From contig CM051519.1 of the NCBI GenBank assembly GCA_028015205.1, positions 91,037,539 through 91,101,538 on the forward strand: 64,000 bases of DNA, given 5' to 3'. Shown piece after piece: positions 33,006 through 46,630 of this stretch (position 1 is its first letter; each line of letters opens with the position of its first letter). The position numbers and the translations under genes are program-made. This DNA comes from Mytilisepta virgata. Its lineage: Eukaryota; Mollusca; Bivalvia; Mytilida; Mytilidae. Below the pieces are notes generated by a model, which saw nothing but the letters and a program-made list of their open reading frames with translations, did no database searches and was not told the origin of the DNA.

Positions 33006-33313
33006 CTTTTCTCTGGAATTGTCAGAAACTTTTTTACCACTTTCTTTGTCTCGGCATCCAAATCACTTTCAAAGACAGGATTACATTCAAGAAGTACGAT
33101 CTGAGGAATGTTTTCAAATGAGGTAGCAATTTCTGGACCTATTTCATTTACAAATCCGTTATCGTTGCCTTCCCACTCATTGTCACAATAAAGATCATCC
33201 TGACTTTCCCCACAGTATCCACTCCTTGATTTGTCTTTTAAGAAGGAATCAGGATTCCGACAAAAACACTGCACAATCAGACTACGGACCCATTTCAAGG
33301 CCATATTTTTCAT
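33006..33313 (-). CDS. IQSEC: alternative 5' coding exon of IQSEC (acidic N-terminus)
   Basis: An open frame of 102 codons ends in AG followed by the donor GTATAT (GT at 33005-33004). This is phase 2 again, so it can splice in frame to the IQ exon. TAG and TGA lie in frame directly before the first ATG (33313). The fourth codon is a second ATG (33304) with a stronger start context (A at -3, G at +4), so translation may begin MALKWVRSLIVQCFC. The composition looks coding rather than AT-random: it is rich in Asp, Glu, Gly and Pro, with an acidic middle (SQDDLYCDNEWEG) and a basic C-terminal end (ETKKVVKKF). The paired Cys in QCFC near the N-terminus could be a lipidation site, which is an inference. 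I do not recognise the domain. Alternative 5' exons are well known in vertebrate IQSEC1, but this sequence is not one I can match. Confidence 0.68.
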
Positions 33314-36300
33314 TCAAAACTACCACTGTACATTATAAAACAAAATTTTACATTTTCCCAATATCATTGTCCATAAATGTGTGTGATTACAAAAATAAAA
33401 CAGTTCCAATTAATCTAAAAACAGATCTTTGATTGTAGATAAAAATTTCTGAATGAGAAAATGGCACTCGGCATTGATTTTTCAGCTATGATCCAATATT
33501 CCATACATACAAAAGCCTACAAGTAACATCAGTATGCCATCAATGTCAGTTTCTTTGAGCTTTGTCCAAAACAATATTCCACATAAATTCCACAAGAATT
33601 CATCGACTTCTCAAACAATAAACAGTTACACATCAGAACAGTGCTAAGTCAACAAAAATGATAACAGCTGTTCATTAATGTTGATTTCAAGACAGTTGAA
33701 ACATATAATTAATAGTAAATTACCACAGCATCACCACATGTAGGTGACCATAAGAATCCAGGTGAATTAGCGCAGGTAAATATTTAGGTAACTGATTTAC
33801 AAGACAGCTCGTAATTTTTTCATGGCTCGACCTGTGTCAACAGACAATGAATGCTTAGCAAAGAATATAACACTGAAATTACAGAAGGATTCTTTCGAGC
33901 TTTAAAATTTGTGATTTATGAAAATACATTAGCACACCTGACAGGACATGATTGTTTTTTTCACTTTACAACAGGTGAGAAAAAAATTAAGAACATATAT
34001 ATGCCGAAATCTGTGTATTTGAAAAACAAGTAAGTCATGTAGATTTTGTCCAACCATGCATGACAAGTTTTCTCATTTTAAAATTGAAAGAGAAAATCAC
34101 ATAATGTTATTGCTAATCAAAAACAATAAATTATTCATAAATATTATAGATTTATAACCTACACTATCAGGAAACAACATTTTTTATTTCAACATGTAAT
34201 TGAGTTTTATCTTCTGCCTGTAAGATATAGACAACATGACATAGCATCATGAAATGTACAAGAATATGTAAGGATATGAACACCTGCAGGTTAAGTTTCC
34301 ATTTGAAATATCATTTCTAACGGAAATTAGAACGTATTTGTTTTTCTTTGAAACTTTCATGAATTTCCTTCCTTAAATACTGTAATTTAATATTTGTTCA
34401 AAGTTTTTTAAGTTGATAATGGCCCACTTTTTATATCTCCAAAGTTTAAACTGGACATAGAAACAAATCACAGAAACTTATACTATATTTTTCCCACCTG
34501 ACTGATGTCAGAACCATCCTTGCAGTGGCATTCAATGTCTACAGAAGAATCTTTGAACATGATTAAGGTGATACTCTACTTTAATATGGGACAGTTGATT
34601 TTGTCCCCATTCTTTTATGCCTCTAAAAATGCTGTATAGTTATAAATTTAAACAAATTAGATGTATAATTTGTAAAAACTTCAACATGGAATAGGCTTTG
34701 ATACCTCATCTTTGGTTATGAGATGTTGGTGGCATTGTCTCATAACTGAAGAGTTCATAGATATAACTATTTATATTTCATTTATTCCTCCATTCTTGGT
34801 AAAACTCAATAAAATTTAACAGATCTAGAACAAAAAATAATGAAAGTCCATTACAATTTATATGGAAATGATACCATAATATTCTAAATCCCATATATCA
34901 TATCTTCCAAGTCAACACCACATTTATTGATGAAATATCAGGTAATCTTGGTTTTTCAAATAACACAGTTTAGGGGAAGTAACTCTAATTGGTCTACATC
35001 TTTTAACACCAAGTGCATTTTTGATAACACCTGTAAACTGTTTTGATATGCCCTCTAATTTATGATGATAACTTAATATGTAACTGCTGGCAGTGACACA
35101 CTTTACAAAAATATGTTATGACGCAACTGAAACCATGCCAAAATCATGATAAATAAACAACAACATCCCAGAGGACAACATAACAAATTAATGATGTGAT
35201 ATATAATAAGCTGCATAATTGCTAATAAGTTGTAAATTTCTACTTGTTTGACAAAACAAACATGAATCTTTTATGCTCCAAATGGTCTTGTGATGTTTCT
35301 CTAATTGTAATAAACATCACAGTATTTTGTATTCATCTGCTTTTAAAAAAAGATGGCTTGTATCTTAAACAACACAAAATTATTAGCTTCACTAAGTGAT
35401 AAATAGATCCTAAAGATAAGACTATAAAATGAGATGGAATCATCTGCACCTGATTTAAAGGAAAAATTAAATACCTTTAAATGACTATGTATATCTATAT
35501 GTCTATGAACAAATAGGTGTACCTAATCTGAAAAATATGACTGGGTGAACATTGCAATAATTGAAATTCACAATTTAATTTTGCTCGTAATGTTTCATCA
35601 TAACGTACGCATGTACTAAAATTGCATTTTTCTTTATTGTTGGTATGCAATTATAAATGCATGCTTTAATTTCCAAATTATAAGTATTTAAAATTTTGAC
35701 TTCAGTGGCATTTTTGGCAAACATGTACTTTGAATTATTTCAGTTTTACTAAAAAAAAAAAATCTCCTTGCACATTTTATGATAGAATGTGATTGCCAGT
35801 GCAGTGAGAGTAAACTAATATGACCATTATACAGTAATGGTATGTTACAAAAAGTTTTTTGCCCCCAACAAACTGTATATTAGCCATCAAAACAACTATA
35901 AAACTGCTTCAAAATTAATCAGTTCTTGGAGTTGTGCAAAATGGTTACTGAAATGTTTGTTTTTGATATCAACCTAAATAAATGGACAATAAATGATCCC
36001 AGACATGTCCTCAGGCCTTGTATCCACACTTCTTATCAACATCTTTATCTGATCCTTGTACAGAGACAGATATATACACAGTTATAAGATCTACCAAAAC
36101 ATATACTTGTTAATGAAAACACTTAATTTCCTCTACCCTCTAGACATATAGATAGATATTTTTGTATATAAACATTTTTCTTGTACAAGTTTCTTGTATA
36201 AAAACAAATGAACAACATTTTACAACTTTGTCATTAAGGTCTTAACCCTGAACAGCAGGAAATGCTTCTTCATATAATATCACTGTTTCTCAACATAAAT

Positions 36301-36885
36301 ATTATTTTTACATTGAATTTCTCCAATTCATTAAGATTTCATGTTGAAACAAATAAACTGCTAAGTAAAACTCAGATAACTCAGTTATTCTTTTTTTTTC
36401 AACCAGATAAATTTGTCACTTGCAATTTCAGAATTTAATGTGCAAGGGGAAATATTTTCAAAATAGTACCGGTAATGCATTACAAAAGTTTGAACAGCCA
36501 AAACAATAGATTGATTGCTGTTTAAAGCCTTGTGGTCCAGGTATTGCAGCCTTACCGAGCCTCACTAGAATAACATTTGCCAAGATCAATGAATATCAGC
36601 ATTTCAATTTTGGCAAACAATGAACTTAAACCACAAGCCATCAATTTTAATGCAAAACAAATTGAACTTACCACATTTTATATTCCGGTTTATTGCAATA
36701 ATCAAGAATCTATTTTTTTTTTTACATTTTACTTTAAAATTTCAAATATATTATCTTTTTTCTGCCCTTAACGAAAGCAATATAAATATTGGTCAATATC
36801 AAATCTGAGTTTTGACTGTATACCTCATTGTAATTTTTATAAGTGATTACTTTTTTGCATATGTTTACTTAATGAGCAAAAGGAG
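33314..36885. other. intron sequence, nothing recognised
   Basis: It should include the promoter of the acidic alternative exon. No motif could be tied to it. AT-rich, with scattered homopolymers. Confidence 0.5.
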
Positions 36886-37434
36886 GAGGGGCATTAAAGC
36901 CTGTTTTTGGCCTACAAATATGAACATTTGAGGGAAGGATTCAAAATCAGCCTTGAATTGGTAAAATACATAAGATGCTTGAAATTCAGCTAAATATCCG
37001 GCACTGTGACGTCACAATGATGTCATAATATTGCTTCAATGATCAGATATCTTCAAAATTGCTGATTTTTAGCAGTTTTCCATGCATATTTTGCTTGAGA
37101 AAACATTGTACGCATTTGAGAAACAAAAAATATTTCTATAGGAGATGTATACTATCTGAATACATATAAAGTTATTTCTTGCATGCGCAGACAATTTCCA
37201 GTTGCAATGTTTTTGTAAAAATTGGCCAAAATCATAAAAAATGTATGATTTTGATGAAATTGCATCATTTTTGTGATGGTTATTAATATATTAATGTAAG
37301 AAATATGGTACTTTTCTTTATTTTTGGCAAAGTAGGTACTTAAAGGTTATATTTACAAATATATCTTTTTACTTGCTCTGAGTTTTTTTGTGCATCATAT
37401 TTTAGGCCAGAATTACGGGCCTTTAGGCCCCTTG
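36886..37434. mobile_element. MITE-like element with about 38-bp imperfect terminal inverted repeats
   Basis: The left end reads GGGGCATTAAAGCC then TGGCCTACAAATATGA. The right end, on the other strand, reads GGGGCCTAAAGGCC then TGGCCTAAAATATGA. They align over about 38 bases with a few mismatches. The interior contains the palindrome GTGACGTCAC (37006-37015). There is no coding frame, and a target duplication was not clear. Confidence 0.55.
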
Positions 37435-38587
37435 TTCTTTAAGAATTAACACATCTTGCAATTGATGAAAATAAAATGAAACTTAGAGGAGTCTACCATG
37501 TATTAAAGGAATCATATATGTAACAGGGAATATGAGGAAGATAAAAAAACCACAAGTCATCCTAAATTGAAGTACCTACATGTATGAAACACTTGAGATA
37601 AAAAACAAATTATTGGGTACTTCTTTGTTGATAAGATACCACGTACTATCAGGTCTATATAATATACCCTGATAAAGACTGCGCCAATACACAATCATAA
37701 ACTATACTATCTGTGCAAAAAAGAAAGTTATTGATTGAATGCAATTCTGAAACCAAACTACTAAAAATTTTAAATTATAACTGCTTAAATTGTATTTATA
37801 TTTATCCAGCCATTTTCCATTTTCTAATTCTGGGCATTTGTGAGACTCAGGGAAACATTTCTTTAGATCGTCAAAATTTCATTTGATTTGTTCAGAGTTT
37901 ATTTTCTTTATGGCCTATAGGCTAGAAAATCTCTACAATATATTGTATACAAGAAGTCCTATTTCAACACAAGTGTTCCCAATTTTTTATATAAAGATGC
38001 CCATAAGCAAGAGTAAACAAATGATCTCCTTCTTTATAACTAAGGCCTAGCAGAATTAGATGATTCCGCAGAATAGACGTTTATATGAATTTTTGAATAC
38101 TTTTTTTAACATTCTTGCCTGAATGCCAATAAGCAGTCATCACTGCTATCATTCTGCTAAAGCTTGCTTTCATGAATTGTCGAAAAAACTTTTTTTTTAT
38201 TCTGAGGCTCTGTATTGGGGTTTTTCATTTCAAACTTGCTAGATCTGTTCCCTGAATTAATCAACATTGAATTTCTTGAATGATTACTGGCTATAAATTT
38301 CCAAATTCTTGGGAATAAAAATGCCAAAAGATGTACCCAAAATCCTAACGGAATATATAATTACTTGACTACCAGCAGCTAAATCTCTGATCATGTAATT
38401 TTGTGATTACCATCAATATCTCAAAGCCAAGCTTCCTTCTTCTCAAAAAATAAAACCAGATCATTCATATCACAAGTATATATTTAACAATAAATTCAGA
38501 ATAATTTGTACTTGTCTAGTAAATCCATAAAATGTACCTTACAGCACAAGACTGGCCGTGTAAAGTCATACTTAGGTCAGTAATTAT

Positions 38588-38818
38588 TTATAACAAATTG
38601 TCACTTGTTGGTTTGGTTGTTAACCTGTCTATATATTTATCATGACTGAGAACTAGGCAATGGTTTTTCTTATCTGGGTCTTCTCTGTGCCAGCAGCACC
38701 TGTTGAACAATGATCTAATGTTTGGTTTCAGTGAATGCTCGCTTGAAGAACATATATCTGCAAATGCTCTGTAAATTTTCAAGCCTCTTACCAGTAATCC
38801 AAAGTCTGACCATGTCTT
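38588..38818 (-). other. open frame without ATG, coding-like but unassigned
   Basis: About 76 codons are open to a stop at 38588, with a composition unlike the AT-random frames around them; for example SDFGLLVRGLKIYRAF, then SLFNRCCWHREDPDKK and LSHDKYIDR. There is no in-frame ATG. A weak donor (AG then GTTAAC, GT at 38624-38623) would leave phase 2. It could be an unrecognised exon, a decayed gene fragment or chance. No domain was recognised. Confidence 0.3.
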
Positions 38819-38865
38819 TTTTTTTTATGTATTATTTGTTTAAAACTTGTGTTTAAAAGCCTTCA

Positions 38866-38908
38866 ACCCATCTTGGGTATACTAATGCTTTCATTAATAA
38901 ATTAAGCT
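38866..38908 (-). repeat. dispersed repeat, copy 2 of an inverted pair
   Basis: Inverted counterpart of 31378-31421, sharing CCTTCAACC, CTTGGGTATA and TGCTTTCATTAATAAA. Confidence 0.6.
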
Positions 38909-39317
38909 AGACATTGTGAAAACATCCCAGTTTACATAAACTGCATGTAAATAGCACTGAAATCTGTAAATCAGGAGTTTCCCTATTGCTTAAAAAATCT
39001 GACAAACATTTTAATAACCAAAGGGATACCACTACCTGTAACTGCTACATTTATTTGCTTTGCACATTTGGTATTGTTTTAGAAAGAAGACTGCTGATGA
39101 CAATTATATCAATAGTGTTGCTCTTGTGTATATATTTTTACTTCATCAAATAAAGAATACTTTTATCTATTAATATGTTGAATTATTCTTAAATTCAATA
39201 ATTTGAATAATTAGTAAAGGGAGATAATTCAATATTTCTATTCTGCAAAATATTAGATAAATCTATTGTTTTCATTTCACATCCCCAAACAACATAAGTA
39301 AGACCAAAACATGTATG

Positions 39318-39398
39318 TGTACATATTATCAGGTTTTCTGCAAACGTATATCATAAAATATCAGCCGTGAGACACAATGTGAAGCTTTTTCGGCGAGT
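39318..39398 (+). repeat. dispersed repeat, copy 1 of a direct pair
   Basis: About 80 bases, including GTACATATTATCAGG and GACACAATGTGAAGC then TTTTTCG, recur at 54890-54970 with about 10 percent mismatch. It is probably a fragment of an interspersed element. Confidence 0.75.
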
Positions 39399-40926
39399 GA
39401 GCATAGACATCACTGAAAATTATGGTATAAAAATATATTAGCCTTCTTGGACTCTTAAAAGTCACCAACTAAACGAGTGGTTTAAGCCTTTTCAAAAAAT
39501 AATTTTATGACCCCTTGTACATGCATTTGCCACCTGCAAAAGCCATTTCAATTCGGTGTGCCTATTAAGGAAAATCCTTGAACTTATAGCTTGTAAATAA
39601 ACAAATTATTGCATATTAGGTGTGAACTGTAGAAAATGATTTTCTAATACCAATAACATTGTTAAATATACCAAATAAAATAATTATTGGAAAAACAAGC
39701 CAATTTAACACAAAACTGCACTTTTATTATAATCTGTATCATGATTTTCAATATCAACAACAGCATGTTGTCAATGTGGAATCATAGGATATGTAATAAA
39801 ATATACATATTTATTATTTTTCCCATTAAGACATGTTCTTGTATGTAGATTAAATACATTTGAAAGGAACCCACATTCTTCACAGTTATGTAACTGTTCC
39901 CATACAACAAACAAAAACCCTCCAAGATATTCAATTTTCTGTCAGCAATTTTCCATCTTGGTGGTTTCAATCAAACTTTATCAAACATGGTTAACCTTTG
40001 ATGATTCATTAGCAGTTTATATACCTATCAATTATTAGGCCATTAAAATTTTAAAGGCCTTAAAATCTGAATTAATGACAATATTTTGCATAAAACATAA
40101 TAATAGAACCCATATACCCAACAGTACTATATCTTGTTTAAAAATTTATAGCTATGCCAGTAGCCTTTGGTCAAAAACATCTAATTAAGTTTTAAAACTT
40201 TTATAATAACAAATTATGTCCATATCATAGAGGGCTACTTATAACAGTCGGTGGTAGGTCTTATTTAATTGAAAACCTCTTAAATTTGACTTTTATCCAA
40301 CATTTCCAAGGTACTATATTTGGAACATATCAAAAAGCTATAAAATTTCCATTTGACCCATGAATAAATAACTTAAGGAAAATATTAACTCCATATTGAT
40401 AAAGAGTGAATTTTAATCATTTGTATCTTTTTTCAATGTAATTTTGTTAACTTCAGAAGCACAATACCTGAATACATGTACCATCATTTAAACCCCAAAT
40501 TATGTTTCTTTTTTATACCTGTTCATGACACCATTATATTTCATCTTTTTACTGACCTTGACCCTGGACTAAATGTATCAATATATTAAACAAATATTCT
40601 GCTTTCACCTTGACCTATAACAGTATAAATTAATCAACCTGTAGAAGAAATGGGATTCAATTTTCCCTCAGTATTATTGTATCAAGATGATTGTAATGAA
40701 AATTCCTCAACAAAATAAATTTAATTCTCTCCAATATGGAATTTCTTTTTTTTAACCAATTAATAGCATGATGCTTTTTACAATCTAAAAATCAAAGAAA
40801 AATCAATAAAATTTTGATCATGTAAAGACGATTTATTGAATTTGTAATATATTGTATATTAATTTTTTAAGACTCTATATTCTTAGAATCATTAAATTAG
40901 ACTAAAGTATTCAAACAAGATTATGA
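39399..40926. other. intron sequence, nothing recognised
   Basis: AT-rich, no feature seen. Confidence 0.5.
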
Positions 40927-41325
40927 ATTAGTATCTTTGGATTGTTATTTTGAAACTCCTGGGATGATGCCTCTGCTGGTGGACCATAGGTCCCCGAGGG
41001 TATTCGCCAACCCAATTGTCAGACTTGTCTGACATGATTATTCATTGATTTGTTACAGAAATTACCAGTATTTAGTAAAATTCAAAAATAATAGAAATAC
41101 TGAGGGTTCATTCCTTGTATTGCACATGGTAGATCTCCTTAGCTGAAATTTGGCTTCCTATTTCGGTATTTTTGGTTGAGTACTTCTTGTTTAATATAAG
41201 TTTGGTTTTTGGTCTTCCAAAGTTTCAGTTTTAATGCTACTGATGAGAGGTAACTCCTTGAAATGCGTCTTTACAGCATAGTATAAATTTAAGATATCTA
41301 ATATTAGTATCTTTGGATTGTTATT
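40927..41325 (+). repeat. segment bounded by a 23-bp direct repeat
   Basis: The 23 bases at 40927-40949 (containing AGTATCTTTGGATTG) recur exactly at 41303-41325, enclosing 353 bases that include a GGACCATAGGTCC palindrome. It may be an insertion with a long duplication or a local duplication; the type is unknown. Confidence 0.5.
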
Positions 41326-41740
41326 ATTATAAAAGATGACTAATCTGATACCAATATAAATGTCTCTCTTCAAAAGTGACCAAGGCAATATTGGATCAAA
41401 AGTTGGGTCATCGGATAAAATTCTGAAAACAGACCACCTAAGGTCCATTTGCTGCCAAGTTTTGTTAAATTTTTTGCCCAGTGGTTTCAGACAAGAAGAT
41501 CTTTAAGTAAATTTCCGATAGGCTCCTATGTTAAACTATGTTGGGTTCTGGCAGCCATCTTGGATGATGGGCCGAGTCACCGGATAGTCAATTCTGAAAA
41601 AGGACCATTGCTGTCAAGTTTTATTCCAATTGTCCCAGTGGTTTTAGAGGAGAAGGTCTTTAAAGGAAAGATTACAATGCCGGAAGCCGGATGCCGGGTG
41701 ATGGCAATAGCTCATATGGCCTTTTAGGCCAGGTGAGCTA
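41326..41740 (+). mobile_element. 5'-truncated Helentron-like element (copy C)
   Basis: The right end is the same 33-base hairpin family as in the two long copies (41708-41740, ATGGCC/GGCCA core inside CTCA/TGAG arms), preceded by GGGTGATGGCAATAG. Upstream are two diverged internal monomers with GGCAGCCATCTTGGATG and AGTGGTTT motifs. The left palindrome is missing. Confidence 0.65.
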
Positions 41741-44700
41741 AACAGGTTAAAAGTCAAGGTCAAAAGTTAACTTTGACTAATGATTCCATCATCAATAATG
41801 AAGACTATCTCCAGTTAGATGCTCCTTCAAATGCTCAAAGGTCAATGTCATACAATTTCAGTGAACTTTAACCTCTACCTAGAAAAGAAGGCTCTGTGCT
41901 TTCATCACCAATCCAATCCTAAAAGATCCCCATCCTTATCAATGGCACTGTGTATATTCTAACAGGTTTATTTGTCTTCAAATAAAACTTGAACTAAAAA
42001 ACTATCAAAGTATAAATAATGCAGCCATGTTGAAAGGCTTAACTAATACATAAATTTCATGTCTTGTATAATGACAAACAACTTTGTCATGACTTTTACT
42101 TTCTCACTGGATTCAAAGTTTACTTCCAAATTATATATATAGTAAACACCAAACAACTTTTCATGTTATATGAATGTTATTGTGTTACAATTATACAATG
42201 CAAATCAAACATAATCTTTCAAGAGTTTTCATCAAAGCTGATTTAAAGGTGTCAAAATATTATTTTTATAAAACAAACCAATTTAGATTTAACAAAATTA
42301 AACAAATACATATGTATTTCAGTAAATATTTTCCCAAGCCTCAAATAAAGGTAATAATTATCAACTTTCACCATCAAAGTGTAAAAAGAATTTATTTTAA
42401 TATCTAACATAAATCAATGTTTGGAAAGAAAAGGTCTTTAATGTAACAATAATTTCAATGAAATAGTTTGAAGCTCTTTATTTTTTAACAGCCCTGTATT
42501 TTTCAAGCATGTATATCCCTTGTAAACAGTGCTGTTTACTACACAACATTTCAACAAAAACTAAACAGAAAAAACAATGAAAACCTTCAGGGATAAACTA
42601 TTGTAAATAAAAGCAATTTATTATTCACTTTTTTACAAAGAGATGCAGTCAAGAGATAAAGTTGATGTTCTGACACTTATTACTGGCAGGTCTCATTTCT
42701 GGCATAACATATTAATAACCTGCAATCAATTCTATCAGACCATTAATTAATTAGGCTTGCAGGCATTATCTAACACTAGTGAGAGATATAAGACAAATGT
42801 CTGAATCTTTTCAGGGGGGTAGAGGCTACAATTTTTTTTTAAATCCAACAAATACATGAGGGGACATTTACCTCACAATTAAATTTATTATGTCATGTTC
42901 GAATTCAGAAAAGGAATAAAATTATATGTGATTGACAGAAAAACAGATTTTCCATATTCTTTGTTTAGTTTACCCTAGAAATTTATAAAAGGAAAGTTAT
43001 GATGATATTCAACACTCTAAATCATCCTATTCAATCTCTAACCCCACCCTCACCCCCCCCCCCCCCCCCAATCTGAAAAATAAAAGTATCTACTCTTTTA
43101 AGGTAAACTGTGATTTCCATAAAAACTAGCAACTCAAATAAATCATTTGTCACATGTATGAGACAGCATTATAATCCTGTATCCATACTCTGTAAACATC
43201 TCTTAATTAAATTATAAATCAAATTAAATCTGTTAGAGATATTTAAATGATTAAACATTTTACCTACCCAGTGATGCAGATATACATGTCGAGTTTGTTT
43301 TAATAAAGATCCTTCAATATACAAGTTCCTCTTAATCTGGTATTATCATTCCCACTGTACATCCAAAACATGAGGTAAATACTATCTTAATTAATCCCAA
43401 GTCTCTTATTATCATTCCATTATATCCTCCATTTTCAAAGAAATTCTGGCCAATCTTGTCTCAATTATCAATAGAATGCAAATTTTTCCATAAAATTTTG
43501 ATCAGTATTGACAAGTTATAATTCTACAATTAAGAAAACTCTACAAATCAACAGAATATTTTTCATCCACAGCTGGTGATCTGTCTTGATAAACTCTCTG
43601 CTTTTCGAATTTTAATTAATGATATTAAATGGATTTTTAATTCACATATACAGACACTGAAAATAATGATCCAATGACATAAGGTTTTGTTTAAATGACT
43701 TTTAACATTTATATCTCAAACAGAGATAATCACAGTCCTCATAAAAATAACTATCCTCTCAGCACTTAATTGTAAGGTTAAGTCACTCAAATATGTCAGT
43801 TAGGAAAAAACAACCTTTTTGTGACCCAGAAAATGACCATAATTGCCTGGCCTTTCCACCTTTACAAATTTAGTCACATACAAAGTCGACCATAAATAAT
43901 TTTTGTCAATTTTTCCTGTATAGTAACAGTTAAATGTCACAATTTCCAATGTCCAATACTCCCTGCTTGAAACTGACCAATGGCCTGGCTCAGATCTGGT
44001 ACCTGAAAACTGATTTCCAGATTTGCCAATTATTCTCCTAGGTGTCAATATATGATATTTGCACAGCAATTATTTTAAACCACTAGCAATCAATGATATA
44101 ACTGAATCCTTCCCATCTGTGGCAGATCAAAAATAAAACTGACAAAAATCAATTCCTTTGTACATACTTGTGAAAATCTTTCATCAAATTCTTTCCATAA
44201 CACAGATCCTTTTATGATAAGTGATGTCAAGCTGGCATGTTATGATGTAGATACACTGGTCAATTACAGCAATTATAAAACTGACCATTGGTCAGCCACA
44301 TCAAATTTCAGACTCCCTCTCCTTAATTCCTTTCAGATGTGCAAATATTTGCCCACTACTTTAAACTAAGAGTGTACACAAAGAAATTTTCATCAGGAAT
44401 ATTTAGTTCCTGGGTATATTTTTCACCTATGGTTGTTAATTTGCTTTGTTGAAAAAGACATCTGTCAAGCTAATCCTTTGGCGGTAATAACACATCAGCT
44501 GTTTAATGTGAAATTTTTTAAACACCTAAAATTTCAATATTTCTCACAATCAGCTGATTAAATAATATCTCACAATTTAGTATACACCTTTCAAACAAGC
44601 AAACAAACCTTTGACAAATCACATAGGTAAAAGGTATATATATATTAATACCCAATGTATTTATCCAGGTAAATCCCTATAGAAAAACTGTTTGAACAAA

Positions 44701-46630
44701 AATGTAAATTAACATCTCAAATTGATACTGTTTGTCATGCTATATAGCATCACAAAGGTACAAATTAATTCACAAATATCACATCACAAAAAAATACATT
44801 ATTAAAATCTACCAAATTACATTAATTCTTTAAATGCAAAAAGTCTGTCCACTACAAACAGGCAGAAACTCAGAAATACTAGAAATTCAATTTTTCTTAT
44901 TTAAATAGACATATCATATTGTAATGAAAAGGTTTTGTTTATGTCTACCCGAAGACAAACAGAGACAAGATTTTTTCATGATAATTAAATGCTAAAGAGT
45001 AATTTAATTGTTAAATGAAATGAAAGATAAACTAACACAACAAAAGACTTTTAAAATTGAGATGAAACTTGATTTTGACATTCTGAACTTTGTTTTCCTT
45101 TAAATAAGCGATAGCATCTCTAAACAAAAAATAAATGAAAATAAATCTTTTCAGTAAATGGATTAAACTTTTAATTTCACTTTTTGTGTGAAAGGTGCTT
45201 ATTTCATTTCTTCTGTGGAGTTTAAAATAACAAATCTATGAAAATGGTGTATTATATCTGGAAAAAGTAAAAGAACTGTTTTTTGGATGCTTTTTGTAAT
45301 TTATAAATCATAATCACAAATTAATCTAAATATTTATATTTATTCTGAAACTGGAAAAAGAAAATTCAATGAAATAAACACAACATCTGCAAATAAACAT
45401 AAACCAAAATAAAAATTCAAAATCAATCCACAGAATTTTCTATTCTACTTAATTACACAATTTAATTTGGACTTTAACTAAGACCTTATCACAAAGATAT
45501 CTCAGAAAGTTCCAACCAGAGTCATTACCACACTATATTTCCCCTATTCTAAGATATAAATCTCTCACTTCTATTTAATTTCAAATGATATGATTGCCAC
45601 AAAAAAACCCAATCAATGGACAATGTCCATTTCCGAACAATAAAAACAGTATTCTCCAATTTTCCAAATGGTTTGTATCCCCTTACAGCATCTATGTCTA
45701 TAAAATAACAATAGGGACAATTTTCGTGATGGATGTTTTTTGTCCTGACCCATCAAAATAGTAATCTAATTTCAAACAGATATTGATTGTCCATCAAATC
45801 AGCTTGTGTGCATTTCACTAAGAATTGCAACAGCATGAAAATATCTGATTGACATCTGATGAATTCACACAGTAGGAGTGAAATCTGACTTACTTCCTTG
45901 TCAACATAATGAATTTTCATCCCAGGGAAGCAATTTCAAATTGATTTGTATCAATAAGATTTCCAACAGCTTAGTATGATACTTGCAAAGATGCAACAAA
46001 TAACAGTTACTTAGCTCCAGGCCTTTCTAAACAAATCTAAATTATAATGTCATGGAGTTTTATTGATAACAAGTGAATTTCACATCACTAATAAGACTTT
46101 ACCCTTAGGGGTGGCATAGGTTGTATAATTTTGGTTTATTTGAAACAAATATCCTGTTTTTAATGAAAGTATGACTGTTTTCCCCTTTCTCTCTTTTTGT
46201 TTGAATGTGTTTTTGTCTTTGGTTTTATTTTATTTCAGTTAATTTAGATGCAACAAGACACTTCTGAAACAGGTCTTTTTGGATCTCAAGGTTATTTCAT
46301 GCAAACAGTATTTTAGTTACCATTTTATTGTCCATTTTCAAACTTCCTAAGATCAGAAATAAAACAAACATTGAATGAAACCAATTTTGATGCACTTTAT
46401 AGATATTTTTCATGCAAATCTTGTCTCATCAAGCATTCTTATAATGTCAGAAATATGAAAAGCTGAAATAACAATCCTAAATGTGGAGTTCAAATAAAAA
46501 ATGACAAAAGAATTGTAAATCCAAAAACCATCTAAGCCACTAAGGACAGAGCTATATTCCTGAAGGTGATTCTCTTTACTTTCAAAATATGTCATAACAG
46601 TGCATGGCAGAATTAAAGTACTAGAAACTG
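41741..46630. other. intron sequence, nothing recognised
   Basis: Nearly 5 kb of AT-rich intron with no repeat or exon identified, apart from a C17 run at 43053-43069. Confidence 0.5.

Noticed and set aside
43800..44069. 89-codon minus-strand frame with mixed composition
   Set aside because: No domain was recognised and no donor in phase with IQSEC was noticed; left unannotated.
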